Program-made: the position numbers and the translations under genes
Source of the DNA: Reticulascus tulasneorum
Taxonomy: Eukaryota; Ascomycota; Sordariomycetes; Glomerellales; Reticulascaceae
NCBI GenBank assembly: GCA_001557505.1
Contig: LSAX01000006.1
Coordinates: forward strand, 806,001 to 870,000
Reading direction: 5' to 3'
Length of the DNA: 64,000 nucleotides
The notes under the pieces: model-generated
What the model saw: only the letters and a program-made list of their open reading frames with translations
Told to the model about the DNA's origin: nothing
Databases searched by the model: none
Shown: piece by piece, positions 1 to 10,216 of the stretch
How positions within the stretch are numbered: position 1 is the stretch's first letter
Layout: the number at the start of each line of letters is the position of its first letter

Positions 1-935
1 ATCTTGCATGAGGGAGGCTCGGTGAATATCATATGCAGAAGGAATTGCGACATCCTGCAGACTACCTTATTGGGCTCTGGTATACCCCAAATGGCTACCC
101 TCCCAGATGCACACGAACGCATGTAGATCCCGCATGTAAATCCCTCAGGCAGAGAGCACTCGGCCTCCATTCTACATGTAGAAGAAGTACATGGATCGTG
201 GAGAGGTCTCGGGATGCCGAGCGGGCGCGTCGAGGTCGTGATACGGGGAAGGCAGAGACGCGGATCGGGGCAGGCTAAGTCTGGGACGCTCTAGTTGCGC
301 GTGCCTGCCACGTCTCGCCAAGTAGTCACGCCATCCAGTACCGCCTGCCGGGCTCACGGTTTAGGAACAACCCGTCGCTTGAACGATCAGCGAAACAAGG
401 TTTGGGGATCAACACTGCTGTGTAACTGGGACCGTTAGACAGGTGGCGGACCGTTTCTACTCTATGACGCAACGCATACATCGAAGAAGATTATACTGCA
501 GGTGCTAGTCGGCTCTGCCTTATGCAGGTCTATCGCAACTGAAGAGTATTAAAGCAGGGGTCGGGCTGAGCAGCAATCACGAGACAACCATGTGATGGAT
601 GTGCGAGAGCTCAGAGAGATAGCCTTGAAAGATGCTTGAATTTAGAAGGATCAACTTGCAGATTTCAGCCACCTTCGCCTTCGCCAATGAGGATATCGGA
701 TGTGTGTTATCAGTGCCTTTGTAAATCTGAAATTTGCAATGGCCGTTCGCCCGGTCTTGAAGCACGCCATCCCTGATTCTCCCGTTGCCATTATTGGCCC
801 ACGAGTCATGCGAACCACGCCGCCGATGTCGGTGAATACCGTACCCCCACATCTCGCTCTCTTGTTCCGTCTCTCACACCCGTCTCGCTCCGTCTCGGTG
901 ATTAACCGGATTCGATCTGATACTGAGATTCATCG
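1..935. other. Intergenic, no gene seen
   Basis: I see only short overlapping open frames without domain signals or convincing splice structure. The right end is the 3' flank of the minus-strand regulator that stops at 936. Confidence 0.5.
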
Positions 936-2259
936 CTACTGGGAATTGGTGGATTGGGGGCTACTTCCCTTCTTCGCGCCAGGCCCGTGTGGTACGTTCT
1001 GTGCCTGCTCCGAGAGCAGGGCGCAAGCATTGTAGCGTGTTTGGAAGAATTTGGCCACGTCGGCGGACTTCTTCTGGAACTCCTCTTCCAGGCCGCTCAA
1101 GCTGTTGCACGCCGAACTGCCGGCCGGGCCAAGCGCCTCGAGCGACGTGACCATCTCGCGAAAGGCGGCCTGTGGCCCTGTCTGGGCCATTTCGCGCATC
1201 TCGCGGAGCCGGCTCTCGATCGTCTCCAGCACGTTCACGTACACGAGGCTGGTGTTTGGCGGGGCAATGCCCGCCGGCACCTTCCGCATCCATGAAATGT
1301 ACTCGGCCACTGCGAAAGCAATCCCGGCAATCTCAGCCTGGGTGTGGAAGACGGCCGATGAAAAGGTTGCGAGGTGGGTGGCGATGGCTGCACTGTGATC
1401 TTCGCTCTGTCTGGATGAACGCGACCCGTCTTGTAAGGGGGCAGATGAAGAAGATCCGGTGACGCTGCTGCCAGATGATGACATGAGATTCACATCGACG
1501 TATCCTTGACTCAAGTGATTGTGTCCGTCTCCCGGAAAAGAAGGGAACCCCATCTTTTCCGACATGACCGTGTCAGAGGTATCGATGATATCTTCGTCGT
1601 CATCGTCCCCACGGAAGTTTATGGAGTCGTTTCTTCCCACGATCGTGCGAGGGCTGGTTGACTGCAACGAATCCAAAAAGTCACTGTTCAGGCCGCCGGG
1701 CGAGTTTGGCTTGTGTGTGGATTGATAGAACATAACCGGATAGCCGCTGCCCTGGCTTGAGGGGGGATCTGCCTCGGCGGTGGCAGATGCCGAGCTCGTG
1801 AAAGGCGGTAGCGGACAATGAAAAGCTGAAGGAGCCGAGAACTCTGTGGTCGTGGGCCACGTAGCGCTGTAGAAAGCTTGCTGGGGCTGGGGCTGGGCGA
1901 TGACGGTGGGTTTGCTGGGTTGGGGGGCCATTCTCGAAATACGGGCTTCTGCCTCATCTGATGGAAGCAAAGACGCACCGACAAGGTCAGCCCTCAATTC
2001 TCACAGCTTCGGCTTCGAAAGGGGTGGTGGACTTGGAAGGGAAATACCTACATAATCGCTTTTGCAGAGACTCGACCGTGTGAGTGAGATCAGCTCTTGT
2101 CGGCCGCTGGGTTGGGAGGTAGATGCACTCCTCGCCAGCGCGACGGCACTTTTCGCATGCTGGTTGTTCGCCATCGCACCGCACCTTGCGGTCGCGACAG
2201 TATTTGCATGCTGTGTGTCTCGAATTATTGATGGTCATTTGGGTATCGGAGGTTGTCAT
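936..2259 (-). CDS. Zn2Cys6 transcription factor, probable cluster regulator
   Basis: Two exons (2259-2048 and 1992-936) joined over a 55-bp GT-AG intron give about 423 residues. The N-terminus carries a binuclear zinc cluster with Cys18, 21, 28, 35, 38 and 45, in C-x2-C-x6-C-x6-C-x2-C-x6-C spacing. A basic linker and a short leucine-rich stretch follow, as in C6 DNA-binding dimers. The rest is Ser/Pro/Gln-rich, and a helical C-terminal part resembles the loosely conserved regulatory half of AflR-type pathway regulators (inference). The start is the first ATG before the zinc cluster. The gene stands at the left edge of the biosynthetic genes, so a pathway-specific activator is the natural reading. 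The exact intron edges are judged from frame continuity. A G-rich minus strand and one CCGGGCCG site lie upstream. Confidence 0.85.
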
Positions 2260-4176
2260 GACTTATGCGTGCTAGCGCCGCACAATTGAATGTGGGTACG
2301 TCTTAGATGGATATCGACGATGGCTCCATCGGTTTGGCAAAAGTAAAAGTAAATAAGAAGCGAAAGATGGGGAGCACTTGGGCTTCTTTTATCGCTGTCG
2401 CTAAAGCATTGCACCATACGGGCGGTAGGTACCTTGGGGCAGCCTGCCCGGATTTGTCAGGGAGCATACCGTGTAGAGGAGGGCCGGGGGCAAATCCAGC
2501 CCACAGGGCGTTAAGATAGACATTATTTAGAGCCTGGAGCCCGGCCTTGCCAAGGATGAAGCACTGACCCAGCAGCTGAGGGGCTCCCCCACCCGCTGTG
2601 GTTTCCAGTTAGGGTCACCACGGGTTACTTCGCTAACAAGTTCCCGCCATAATTAGCCCTCGAGCAAGCGAACCCCCCCCGCCATGAGTTCCCCCCACAG
2701 AACCCACAGAACACCCCCCGCAGAAGCCTCTTAAGTTTTAACCCTTCAAGGTTGCACCTCACGCAGTCCTACGCCAACCCCCCCCCAACGACACCCCAAA
2801 CCCGATCCCCTCAGCCTGGCTTTTCACCCATCAGCAGGGAAAACCCCACCTCCGTAAGTGGCTTAGTTCCAGGTCCCGTCATTGATCTTCGAAATTACGG
2901 GATGCCGTGGCTGCTGACAGACGAGTTCTGATATCAAAAACGCTTAAAAAGTGGGTTGCAATCGACTGCTTCACAACACCCTCTCAAGCCTCCAGCTCTT
3001 TAATTGACACCCGTGTCCTTTGTTTCCAAGCCTGATACATCAAATGCCGGCCCGGACGCTGGAAGGCGTTTTATTGCATCTATACTTCTCTCCAAGGCAG
3101 CTACGTCATTCGTACAGAGGAAATATATCTCGGAAGCAGTCGGAGCCTGCGTTGAAACGGTCGTCAATACGTACCCGACGATACATTAGATCTACTTCCG
3201 CACTTCACTGTTTTTAATAACCTTATACAACCTTATACACCTATAGGGTTGTGTCCGCCGAGCCGCTAATTAATGTCAATCCCTAAAGTCCCTAGAGCGA
3301 GGCTGTTCTGGACCCCGTTTTAAGTACGCAAACAAAGCTTGGTCGCCACCGGCATTGATCTTAGTACCACTTGGCACGCCAGGCAATCAACTAATAGGGA
3401 GCCTAGACGTCCCTTGTTTAGACGATCCCTCTGTCCTCCTTCTGATTTAGGGTCTGTTCGGAGCCTTCGCAGAGACGGCACTGGTTCGAACCATGTCAGC
3501 TGTTGTGCCACATAAAAACATGCGACGGCGCTAAAACCAGGCCACATCTTGCGAGCAAACGGAATGGGGGTTAGTGCCGGACTTCCCACAGCAGGGTCGG
3601 CTCCGTCGAAGGAGGGCTTCCATGCTAATGCGCGATCGATGCGTCGTACCCGTATATTGGCTGCGGGACACTGGGTTACAGCGCGCCTTGATGCTTCCGA
3701 TTTTTATATAGCTTCTAAGACGCAATACACTAGCTATTGGCTGATTCAGTAAGGTAAAAAGTACTTTGCTATTCACACAGTTTTGGCGAGATGATGGGGA
3801 CACGGGGGTAGTCGCCCACATACACCCCACGCAAGTGTGCTTTCTAATCTGACCTTCCAGTCCGTTCATACGGTTCACACACACGGGTGGGAAGCACGAC
3901 ATCTGCGTAAGATGGCCTATATTTGTACCGCATCGTACCGTAACGTTTCCGTATAACCCACCAGATCGATCGACAGAGTGCTGTACGGCTTTCTGGAGCT
4001 GTTTTTTGCTCCAGCGCCTAGCACAATGCATGATTGGGGGTTTTTTTTTTAAAAATACGTCTTCATATATGTCTTAGATACGTCTGGCTTGAGATATAAT
4101 CTCCGTCTTTTTTTCCGAATACGGACCGTTTCCAACTCGGAGAGACAGAAATTACGACACGATGCGAGGCGTCAAG
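2260..4176. other. 1.9-kb intergenic region, promoter of the regulator and possible relic DNA
   Basis: It holds the promoter of the minus-strand regulator, with C-runs of six to ten bases at about 2673-2786, and the 3' flank of the dehydrogenase. A CCGGGCCG-type site lies at 3048. At 3531-4031 a 166-codon minus-strand open frame and a T-tract near 4041 could be worn transposon DNA, but no conserved domain is clear. A 12-base perfect palindrome centred on TTCGAA lies near 3483-3494. Confidence 0.4.
3048..3055. promoter_or_regulatory. CCGGGCCG-type motif, upstream of cluster regulator
   Basis: CGGCCCGG on the plus strand. It belongs to a set of near-identical GC-rich octamers in the cluster's intergenic regions. 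It is about 0.8 kb upstream of the Zn2Cys6 gene, consistent with autoregulation (inference). Confidence 0.35.
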
Positions 4177-5030
4177 TTAAAACGACATGCCACCATCAAT
4201 GGGGATGACGGCCCCGCTGATGAAACCGCTCTGCGGACTCAAGAGGAACGCAATCAGTTCGGCCACCTCATCGGCATCCCCCAGGCGGCCCAATGCAGGT
4301 GAAGGACCCGCCCCAAACATGGCCGCGGACAAAGATGTACCCAGTGCTTCAGCGACCCGATCCAGTAATGGTGTGTCGATCATAGCCCTGCAGCCACACA
4401 CTTAAGACAATGTTACACAGACAAACGGGGAATCGAGAGGAAAACTCACGGCGCAATCGCATTCACACGTATCGCTCTTGCTCCTTCCTCCTTCGCCGCC
4501 GTGCGTGTAATTCCAATCACAGCATGTTTGCTAGACGAATACGGCATGTATCCTGGCAAGCCTATGAGCCCTGAAAGACTCGAGGCGTTGACGATGGATC
4601 CACCCCCGCGTCCCCCTTCGCCCTCCTGCAGGTGCGGAAGCTCGGCGCGTAGACAATTGATGATGCCCTTCACGTTGACGCCCCACACAAGATCAATCTC
4701 TGCGTCGGCCACATCGCGGCTGGGGCCGGGCGTGCCCGTCACACCCGCCAAGTTAGCCGCAGCAGCGATCGGACGCCCCTCGAAGTGCGCCACCGTGCCA
4801 CGAATCCAGGCATGACACGCATCCTGCGAGCGGACGTCGACGACGGTGGCGATGGGATTGCTCGATGGCGCGATCTGCTTGATTTCTGCCGTGACGGCCT
4901 CGAGGCTGGTTGCGTCAATGTCGGAGATCGAGAGCAGGGCACCGCGACTGGCGAGGAGCTTGGCTGTCGCTCTGCCAATGCCCGATGCTGCACCGCTGAT
5001 AACGACGACTTTGTTTTCGAAAGATGACAT
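4177..5030 (-). CDS. Short-chain dehydrogenase/reductase
   Basis: Two exons (5030-4450, 4387-4177; 62-bp intron) encode 263 residues, the usual size of a classical SDR. Seen are the cofactor motif [10 protein letters not shown] (residues 12-21), an NLAG-type motif, Ser151 and the catalytic Tyr164-x3-Lys168. A C-terminal segment ending in a [16 protein letters not shown] tail is typical of the family. The enzyme should oxidise or reduce a secondary alcohol/ketone with NAD(P); the substrate is unknown. Start choice: the ATG at 5030 gives the standard short N-terminus directly before the Rossmann fold, and the upstream open frame is promoter. It is divergent from the DUF3237 gene across 465 bp that carry two CCGGGCCG-type sites, so the pair is probably co-regulated. 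Confidence 0.9.
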
Positions 5031-5073
5031 TTTTTGGGAGGGCGCCGCGGCTCGGATGAAATTGGTGACAGGC

Positions 5074-5109
5074 ACACACACTCTCTCTCTCTTTCTCTCA
5101 CACACACAG
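5074..5109. repeat. CA/CT microsatellite
   Basis: A simple-sequence tract of CA, CT and again CA dinucleotides lies just upstream of the dehydrogenase start, in the divergent promoter. Confidence 0.85.
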
Positions 5110-5217
5110 TCAACTGCTGGGGTTGTGGTTGTCTGGTCTTTCATATCCCCCATCCATTGCCTTGCTTGTGTTACATCCCGGCGACTGATTACCGATCTGA
5201 TGACGCACATCTCTCGA

Positions 5218-5225
5218 CGGCCCGG
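5218..5225. promoter_or_regulatory. CCGGGCCG-type motif in divergent SDR/DUF3237 promoter
   Basis: CGGCCCGG, one of two sites in this promoter. It lies 188 bp from the dehydrogenase start and 271 bp from the DUF3237 gene. Confidence 0.4.
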
Positions 5226-5268
5226 TCCACTCGGAAGCCTCGACGGGTCGGTCCGCGATGCGAGCCCC

Positions 5269-5275
5269 CGGCCCG
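5269..5275. promoter_or_regulatory. CGGGCCG motif, second site in divergent promoter
   Basis: CGGCCCG, with flanking GC-rich CGG/CCG triplets of the type bound by Zn2Cys6 dimers. Confidence 0.35.
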
Positions 5276-5495
5276 CAACAGAAACACATCCCGGACCGGG
5301 GTTTCCCGAATTCCGAGTCGTTCCGCACTGGGACCAACAGTGGCATGATACCAAGCTGTGTGTATTTCGATGAGCTTGTTATTTAATATCGTTTATCGCT
5401 ACGCATGTGGATGGCTAGGGTTTCATGTGGATTTCAGGAAACCATCCAACCAACTATCTGCTACTCAATTTGACACTAGTAAACAAACAGACACA

Positions 5496-6345
5496 ATGAC
5501 TTCCTCAGAATCTTCAGGGTTTCCGGCATTGAAGCCGGCAATCATCACCAAAGTCAATGTTGACGTTAGCAAGATCCATCCGTTCGGTAAGTTACACTCC
5601 TACTATACCAGACTTGATGTGCATCTGACTTATGCCAACACAGGACCCAGCCACAACGGATCTACATTGACACATTTCGTATGTGGCCGACCGTTTCAGC
5701 TCAAACATCAAGCTGGCCATATATGTATTGGGCTGACAGTATGCTTTCTCCTGTTTAGGAAGTTCCCAGTGGAACCATCGAAACCGTGCCGGGCTTTGAG
5801 CCGGCCTTCCGCGCCACCATCACGTTCGGTGGAGACTGGTTCTCCATGGACGCGGATGGGAAGCATGGGCGTGTCAACTTCCGAGGAATCGCAAAGTAAG
5901 CCCGCATATGACAACTGATAGCTGACATGGCAAATCGCCGATCCACTCGTATTTCGCATATGACTAACGTGTTCGTAACCAATTATAGGACTGAAGATGG
6001 CCATGAGATTGATGTTCGTACCTTCGGCATTATTGACATGGTACCAGCAGCTGCCAAGGTCTTCACCTTGCAGCCCGATATGGCTTCTGTCCCTTTCGGC
6101 CACGCAGGTAAGTCACACATTTCGTGTCTTCCCTCCCGCTCCGAGGAGAAGCAGAGAGCCTTGGTGCAGTGACTGACATTGCGCGTGTTCTTGAAGCTGC
6201 GAGAACCGAATATCTAGTTGCCGATCCCAAGTTGAAGTTCTTGGAGAACAGCTTCCTTGTTGGTAACGCACAGGTTATCATTGATGAGACCGGGGTTTCG
6301 ATTGAGAACAGACAATCCATTGTGCTTACTCCCACGGTCGAGTAA
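5496..6345 (+). CDS. DUF3237-type small protein in cluster
   Basis: Five exons (5496-5586, 5644-5678, 5759-5895, 5989-6107, 6197-6345) encode 176 residues. All junctions are GT-AG, keep frame and show fungal branch sites, such as the TGACTGAC before the last exon. The product has no signal peptide or membrane segment. It is a beta-rich sequence with a G-GDWF motif, a DGHEIDVRTFG-like strand and a conserved-looking FLVG-x-AQV end. This matches my recollection of DUF3237 (UPF0311) proteins, a small beta-barrel family of unknown function seen in some bacterial and fungal catabolic or biosynthetic loci. Non-redox work on an intermediate (isomerisation, cyclisation, binding) is possible but unproven. 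Divergent from the dehydrogenase. Confidence 0.75.
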
Positions 6346-7270
6346 CTTGGTGGCGGTTAAGCTGGACGAGCAAGTGAAGTGATATTTAGTATTCAAATGA
6401 AAGTCCCCGGTGAACGGGATAGTTCTCCACTCAAAATTCAGCGCAGAGGTGTCAAGTCTATTATATGACTGTATTGAGGATAAGGCCCAGTGATGTGATC
6501 CGACCCTGTAGTGACCGCAGCGGTCTGCCTTCTCAGCTGGTCTGGTCTACGCATCAAATCGATGGCACCACGGCTGCATGATCGTGAGCCTGCCACCGAC
6601 TCCTCTCGGCTGGGTATTGCCAGTACACGATACCGCTTATAAAGAACCCCCCACCCCGGGCCAAAGAGTCCCACATAGAGGTGCGCCGTTTTATGCCCAA
6701 ACCTTTCAAAGTAGAACAGAATGGCCAGTGTTTCCCTTCCACAGGTCAGAGATCTTTTGTAAGCTCATTGCATGCATATCTTGGCGCTTTCTCTAATACG
6801 AGATTGATAAGAGGTCGTCTCTCGCTTGCAATCATCATTTGAACGTTTGTTACAAACCCAGTCGCCAGTTCCGCCCGCAGTGGAATCTTTCCGTGGCCAA
6901 ATTGGTCGAGGTGCGCGTTTGTAACGGTACGTACAGAGCTCAATTTTCGACGGGGGGATTGTTGCGCCGGCTCGGGCCGAGACGACCGAGCTGGAACGTC
7001 TTGCCCGGCCGCTAATCTCCGCAGCTCTTGGCGATCAATCCAAACGGGCCAGGCAAACCGAGGCCGCCCGCCCCCTTGGACTTTGGGCACCTGCGCCGGG
7101 GATATGGCTGTTGCGTGCTTGCACAAGGTAGGTAGAGCAGCGAAGAGGTAGCTAATCAAAGCGTATAAGAAAAGAATGACGAGCAAGTTTTATGTGATGG
7201 TGGATACGAATTCATAATTGAAAGTCTTGTATGCACGGCTGGATTTCGCGCCGATTATTGGCCAAGAAAA
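6346..7270. other. Intergenic, promoter of FAD epoxidase
   Basis: No gene is supported in this stretch. It contains the terminator side of the DUF3237 gene and the upstream region of the FAD monooxygenase, including a CGGGCCG motif at 6973. Confidence 0.5.
6973..6979. promoter_or_regulatory. CGGGCCG motif upstream of FAD epoxidase
   Basis: CGGGCCG, 292 bp upstream of the monooxygenase start and flanked by CTCGG/CGAG half-site-like repeats. Confidence 0.4.
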
Positions 7271-9270
7271 ATGTCGTCCACTGAAACCCCATTCCGTGTT
7301 ATCGTTGTTGGTGCTGGTGTGTCTGGGCTGGCAGCATCACATGCATGTAAGTTTATTGGCACTCCGTTTTACTTCCATTATTCCCCAAGGACTTCAGTCC
7401 CGCCCTTAGCATTAAAGCCATGCTTCCAAAGGACTATTTCATAATTTGGGGGACGTCCCTGCAAACGTTTTATCTCAAACCCCAGCAAGGATATTGCCGT
7501 AGATATTCTACGAAACGGCCTCTGCTAATGTTGTGTCTTTGCAGTCCAGAAAGCCGGCATTGAACATGTGGTACTCGAACGGCGTTCTACCGTAGCACCA
7601 CCAGAAGGCGCCAGCATCGCCATGTACCCGCATGGCGCCCGCGTCTTGCATCAACTGGGCTGTCTGGCTGCAGTGCAGAAACACTGCACACCACCCGGTC
7701 GGTGGCGTGCTCTGCTACCTAGCGGGAAGACGATTGCGAATAATGGCGTATTCCGCGTTCTCGAAGAGAAGTGAGCTCGCTCCCCAGCCCAATCCCAGTT
7801 CTATAATAGAGCCTCCCGAGCAAACCAGGCCCCTGGGTCCGTGATGCCAACCTCCTTTTCTTCAGTATCCGCATTTTGGAGAGTCTCCTTCTAACAGAGT
7901 ATCTTTCCGCACAAGCGCAGCCATGGATCCGGGTTGCTTCTCATAGAAAGAAGGCAGTTTCTTCAAGAATTATACGACACGTTGCCGGACAAGACACCCA
8001 TCAAAACTTCCTCTGCCATAGTTGACATTAAGCAAGATGCCAAAGGGGTAGAGGTCACACTAAGTAACGGTGATGTTGAGAGGGGTGATTTGGTCGTAGG
8101 CTGCGATGGAGTATACAGCTCGGTGCGGCAGATCATGTGGGATCATGCCAACAAGACCACACCGGGACTGATCACGGTACAGGAGAAGCTGGGTATGTCA
8201 ACTTTCACTGCACGATCGCATTTGCCTACCTCCAGACATGCCCCCAGCGATTTCAAGGAATCAATACTGATACTGGGATGTTTCACAGCTATCAAAGCAG
8301 ACTGGAAATGCCTTGTAGTCACGACACCGGCAATTCCAGAGCTCGGCGACCGCGATCTAACGGTGGTACACAACAACAACTACTCGCACATGTTCACCAT
8401 GACGCCCAATTTTGGATTCTTCTTCGTCTTCTTCCGCCTTGACGAGCCCTGCACATTCCCCTCACGACCAAGATACACGGCCCAAGATGCCGAGGACCTG
8501 GCAAACCAGATTGCCAACCACCCTATTTCCAGTACCGTCGTGTTTGGCGAAGTCTGGAAACGTCGCCTCCGTGCAGCCGTCGTCAACCTGGAGGAGGGCG
8601 TTCTGGACCATTGGTATAACGGGAGGATCGCTCTGGTGGGGGATTCTGTGCACAAGGTGAGTGAGACAATTGCGGGGGATCGACCCCGTGCTACTACCAA
8701 TACGACCAGGACTGAAATCAAACTCAGGTAACCCCAAATATGGCATTTGGGGGCAACTCGGGACTTGAGTCCGTTGCAGTCCTGACCAACCATCTACGCC
8801 GGATGTTGGTCGACAAGAACTGGGCCAAGCCGACTGTCAAGGAACTCGAGAAGACGCTCGCCGGCTACCAAGAGGAACGCCTAGCTCGCATGAAATACAT
8901 CATGAAATTTTCCGGCGACATTACCAGAGTGCAGGCGTGGCACACGTGGTTTGACAAGTTTTTCGCGACTTGGTTGGTGCCGGTGCTACCGGACCGAACC
9001 TTCGCGGACCAGCTGGGCGCCATCATCTGCGCAGCCCCAAAGCTAGATTTCATCGACGCCAGCGCCTTCCCCTCGGGACGCATGTCTTGGAAGGACGAAG
9101 CTGCTGCTGCGAAGACCAAAGTCGTGAAGTGGGGAGGAAAGGGAGATGAGCAGGCGGACGCCGTCAAGGTACTGATTAGCAAGAACCGGGTGGGCTGGGT
9201 GAGCGCTGTTGCAGCCTTCTTGATGGTCTTTTACGCTGCGAGCTTTTTCCCTCTCACTGCTCATGTTTGA
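7271..9270 (+). CDS. PaxM-type FAD-dependent monooxygenase (epoxidase)
   Basis: Five exons (7271-7346, 7545-7770, 7921-8192, 8289-8656, 8728-9270) give 494 residues. Visible are the N-terminal GAGVSG dinucleotide motif, an EGASIAMYPHGARVL segment, the DLVVGCDGVYSSVR motif and the GRIALVGDSVHK motif. A hydrophobic segment near the C-terminus fits a membrane anchor. The pattern matches the PaxM family, whose members epoxidise prenyl chains of meroterpenoids and indole diterpenes, or polyene polyketides (AurC/CtvC in aurovertin and citreoviridin). With an HR-PKS next door and no prenyltransferase, an alkene of the polyketide chain is the likely substrate (inference). The third intron (8193-8288) is 96 nt and stop-free, so unspliced message would stay open and add 32 residues. 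I treat it as an intron because removing it restores the family alignment. Confidence 0.88.
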
Positions 9271-10216
9271 GCTGAAATGCCCCCTTAAGTGTAGCTTTTT
9301 TGGCTGGATCATTTGCAATGCGGATAGCGGATTTCCTACAGCGCCCCTCGGGTTGTATGAACAAGTACCTGTCAGGTTATGAATCTCAATAATCGTTTCT
9401 GAGCAGCCCATAACTGGTCCTCGAACTCATGTCTCGTGATTTAACTGCCCAAACTTGGAATGTTCACTACGAAGCCCAGTCGGATTTGATACCAGCTGGA
9501 TGATGATAGATTTAATTGTAGCAAGCGTGGCTGTTGCAGCGGTGGAAGTATCGATCACTGTAGCGCATCATCCCCTGGTGCCTGCAGTGGAATCCGGTAC
9601 CTGAGTCCCTGTGCTCTAGCGGATGAGTCGCCACTGTAATTTAGTCAAACTCACTGAAGCTGGGCACTGTTGCTTGCTGTGCAGTCCAGTTAGTGGGTGT
9701 GTCGTAGCAGGGTTATGCCGTTGTAATCCTTGTCAAAGTACTTTGGTACCGCTACTTTAGCTCCCGCAACTAGTGTTTCTTCCCGAGCCCGATCGTGCAT
9801 TTTATGCAAAAGTGCACCAGAGGCTGCCACCGGAAAGTGTGTTTGCTGTCGCCAATTTGTCAATTGACCGGTAGGGCTTGAGATCCATGTAGGCAGCGTA
9901 TGAACAGACCAGTTCAATGACCAAAGAATGTTTGGACGGGCTTCTGAGGGCCGGTCAAGACAAATCATTAGTCACATAGATCAGTCGAGGCGGTCAGGGC
10001 AGTCACGGTGGGTCCAGACTTTTCCAGGGCACTTGCCCCCGCCGTGCCGTGAAGTTCGGGCCGGCCTGCCCCGCGGACAGCGGGCAGGAGTCAAGCCGAT
10101 GGTTAATGCTTAGAAATGTCATTGTTGTTGGTTTCAAACTTCTTTTTCTTTCCTTACCTCTCTCACAAAGCACCTAACAGATAAAACCAACTTGCATACG
10201 TCCGAAAGGTGGCAAT
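9271..10216. other. Intergenic, promoter of MFS exporter
   Basis: No coding region is supported. It contains a CGGGCCGG motif at 10057 and a pyrimidine-rich leader just before the transporter start. Confidence 0.5.
10057..10064. promoter_or_regulatory. CGGGCCGG motif upstream of MFS exporter
   Basis: CGGGCCGG, 153 bp upstream of the transporter start, within a GC-rich patch that also has CCGCGG. Confidence 0.4.

Noticed and set aside
3481..3497. Perfect palindrome TGGTTCGAACCA as a tRNA T-arm or regulatory hairpin
   Set aside because: No tRNA context surrounds it; a 12-base palindrome in unclassified intergenic DNA is weak evidence by itself.
3531..4031. 166-codon minus-strand frame resembling a transposase N-terminus
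   Set aside because: The WSKKQLQKAV start loosely recalls a pogo-type helix-turn-helix, but the rest shows no DDE motif or conserved domain, and no terminal repeats were found.
5031..5354. N-terminal extension of the short-chain dehydrogenase
   Set aside because: The open frame continues upstream but translates dinucleotide repeat and promoter DNA; the Rossmann fold starts a few residues after the ATG at 5030.
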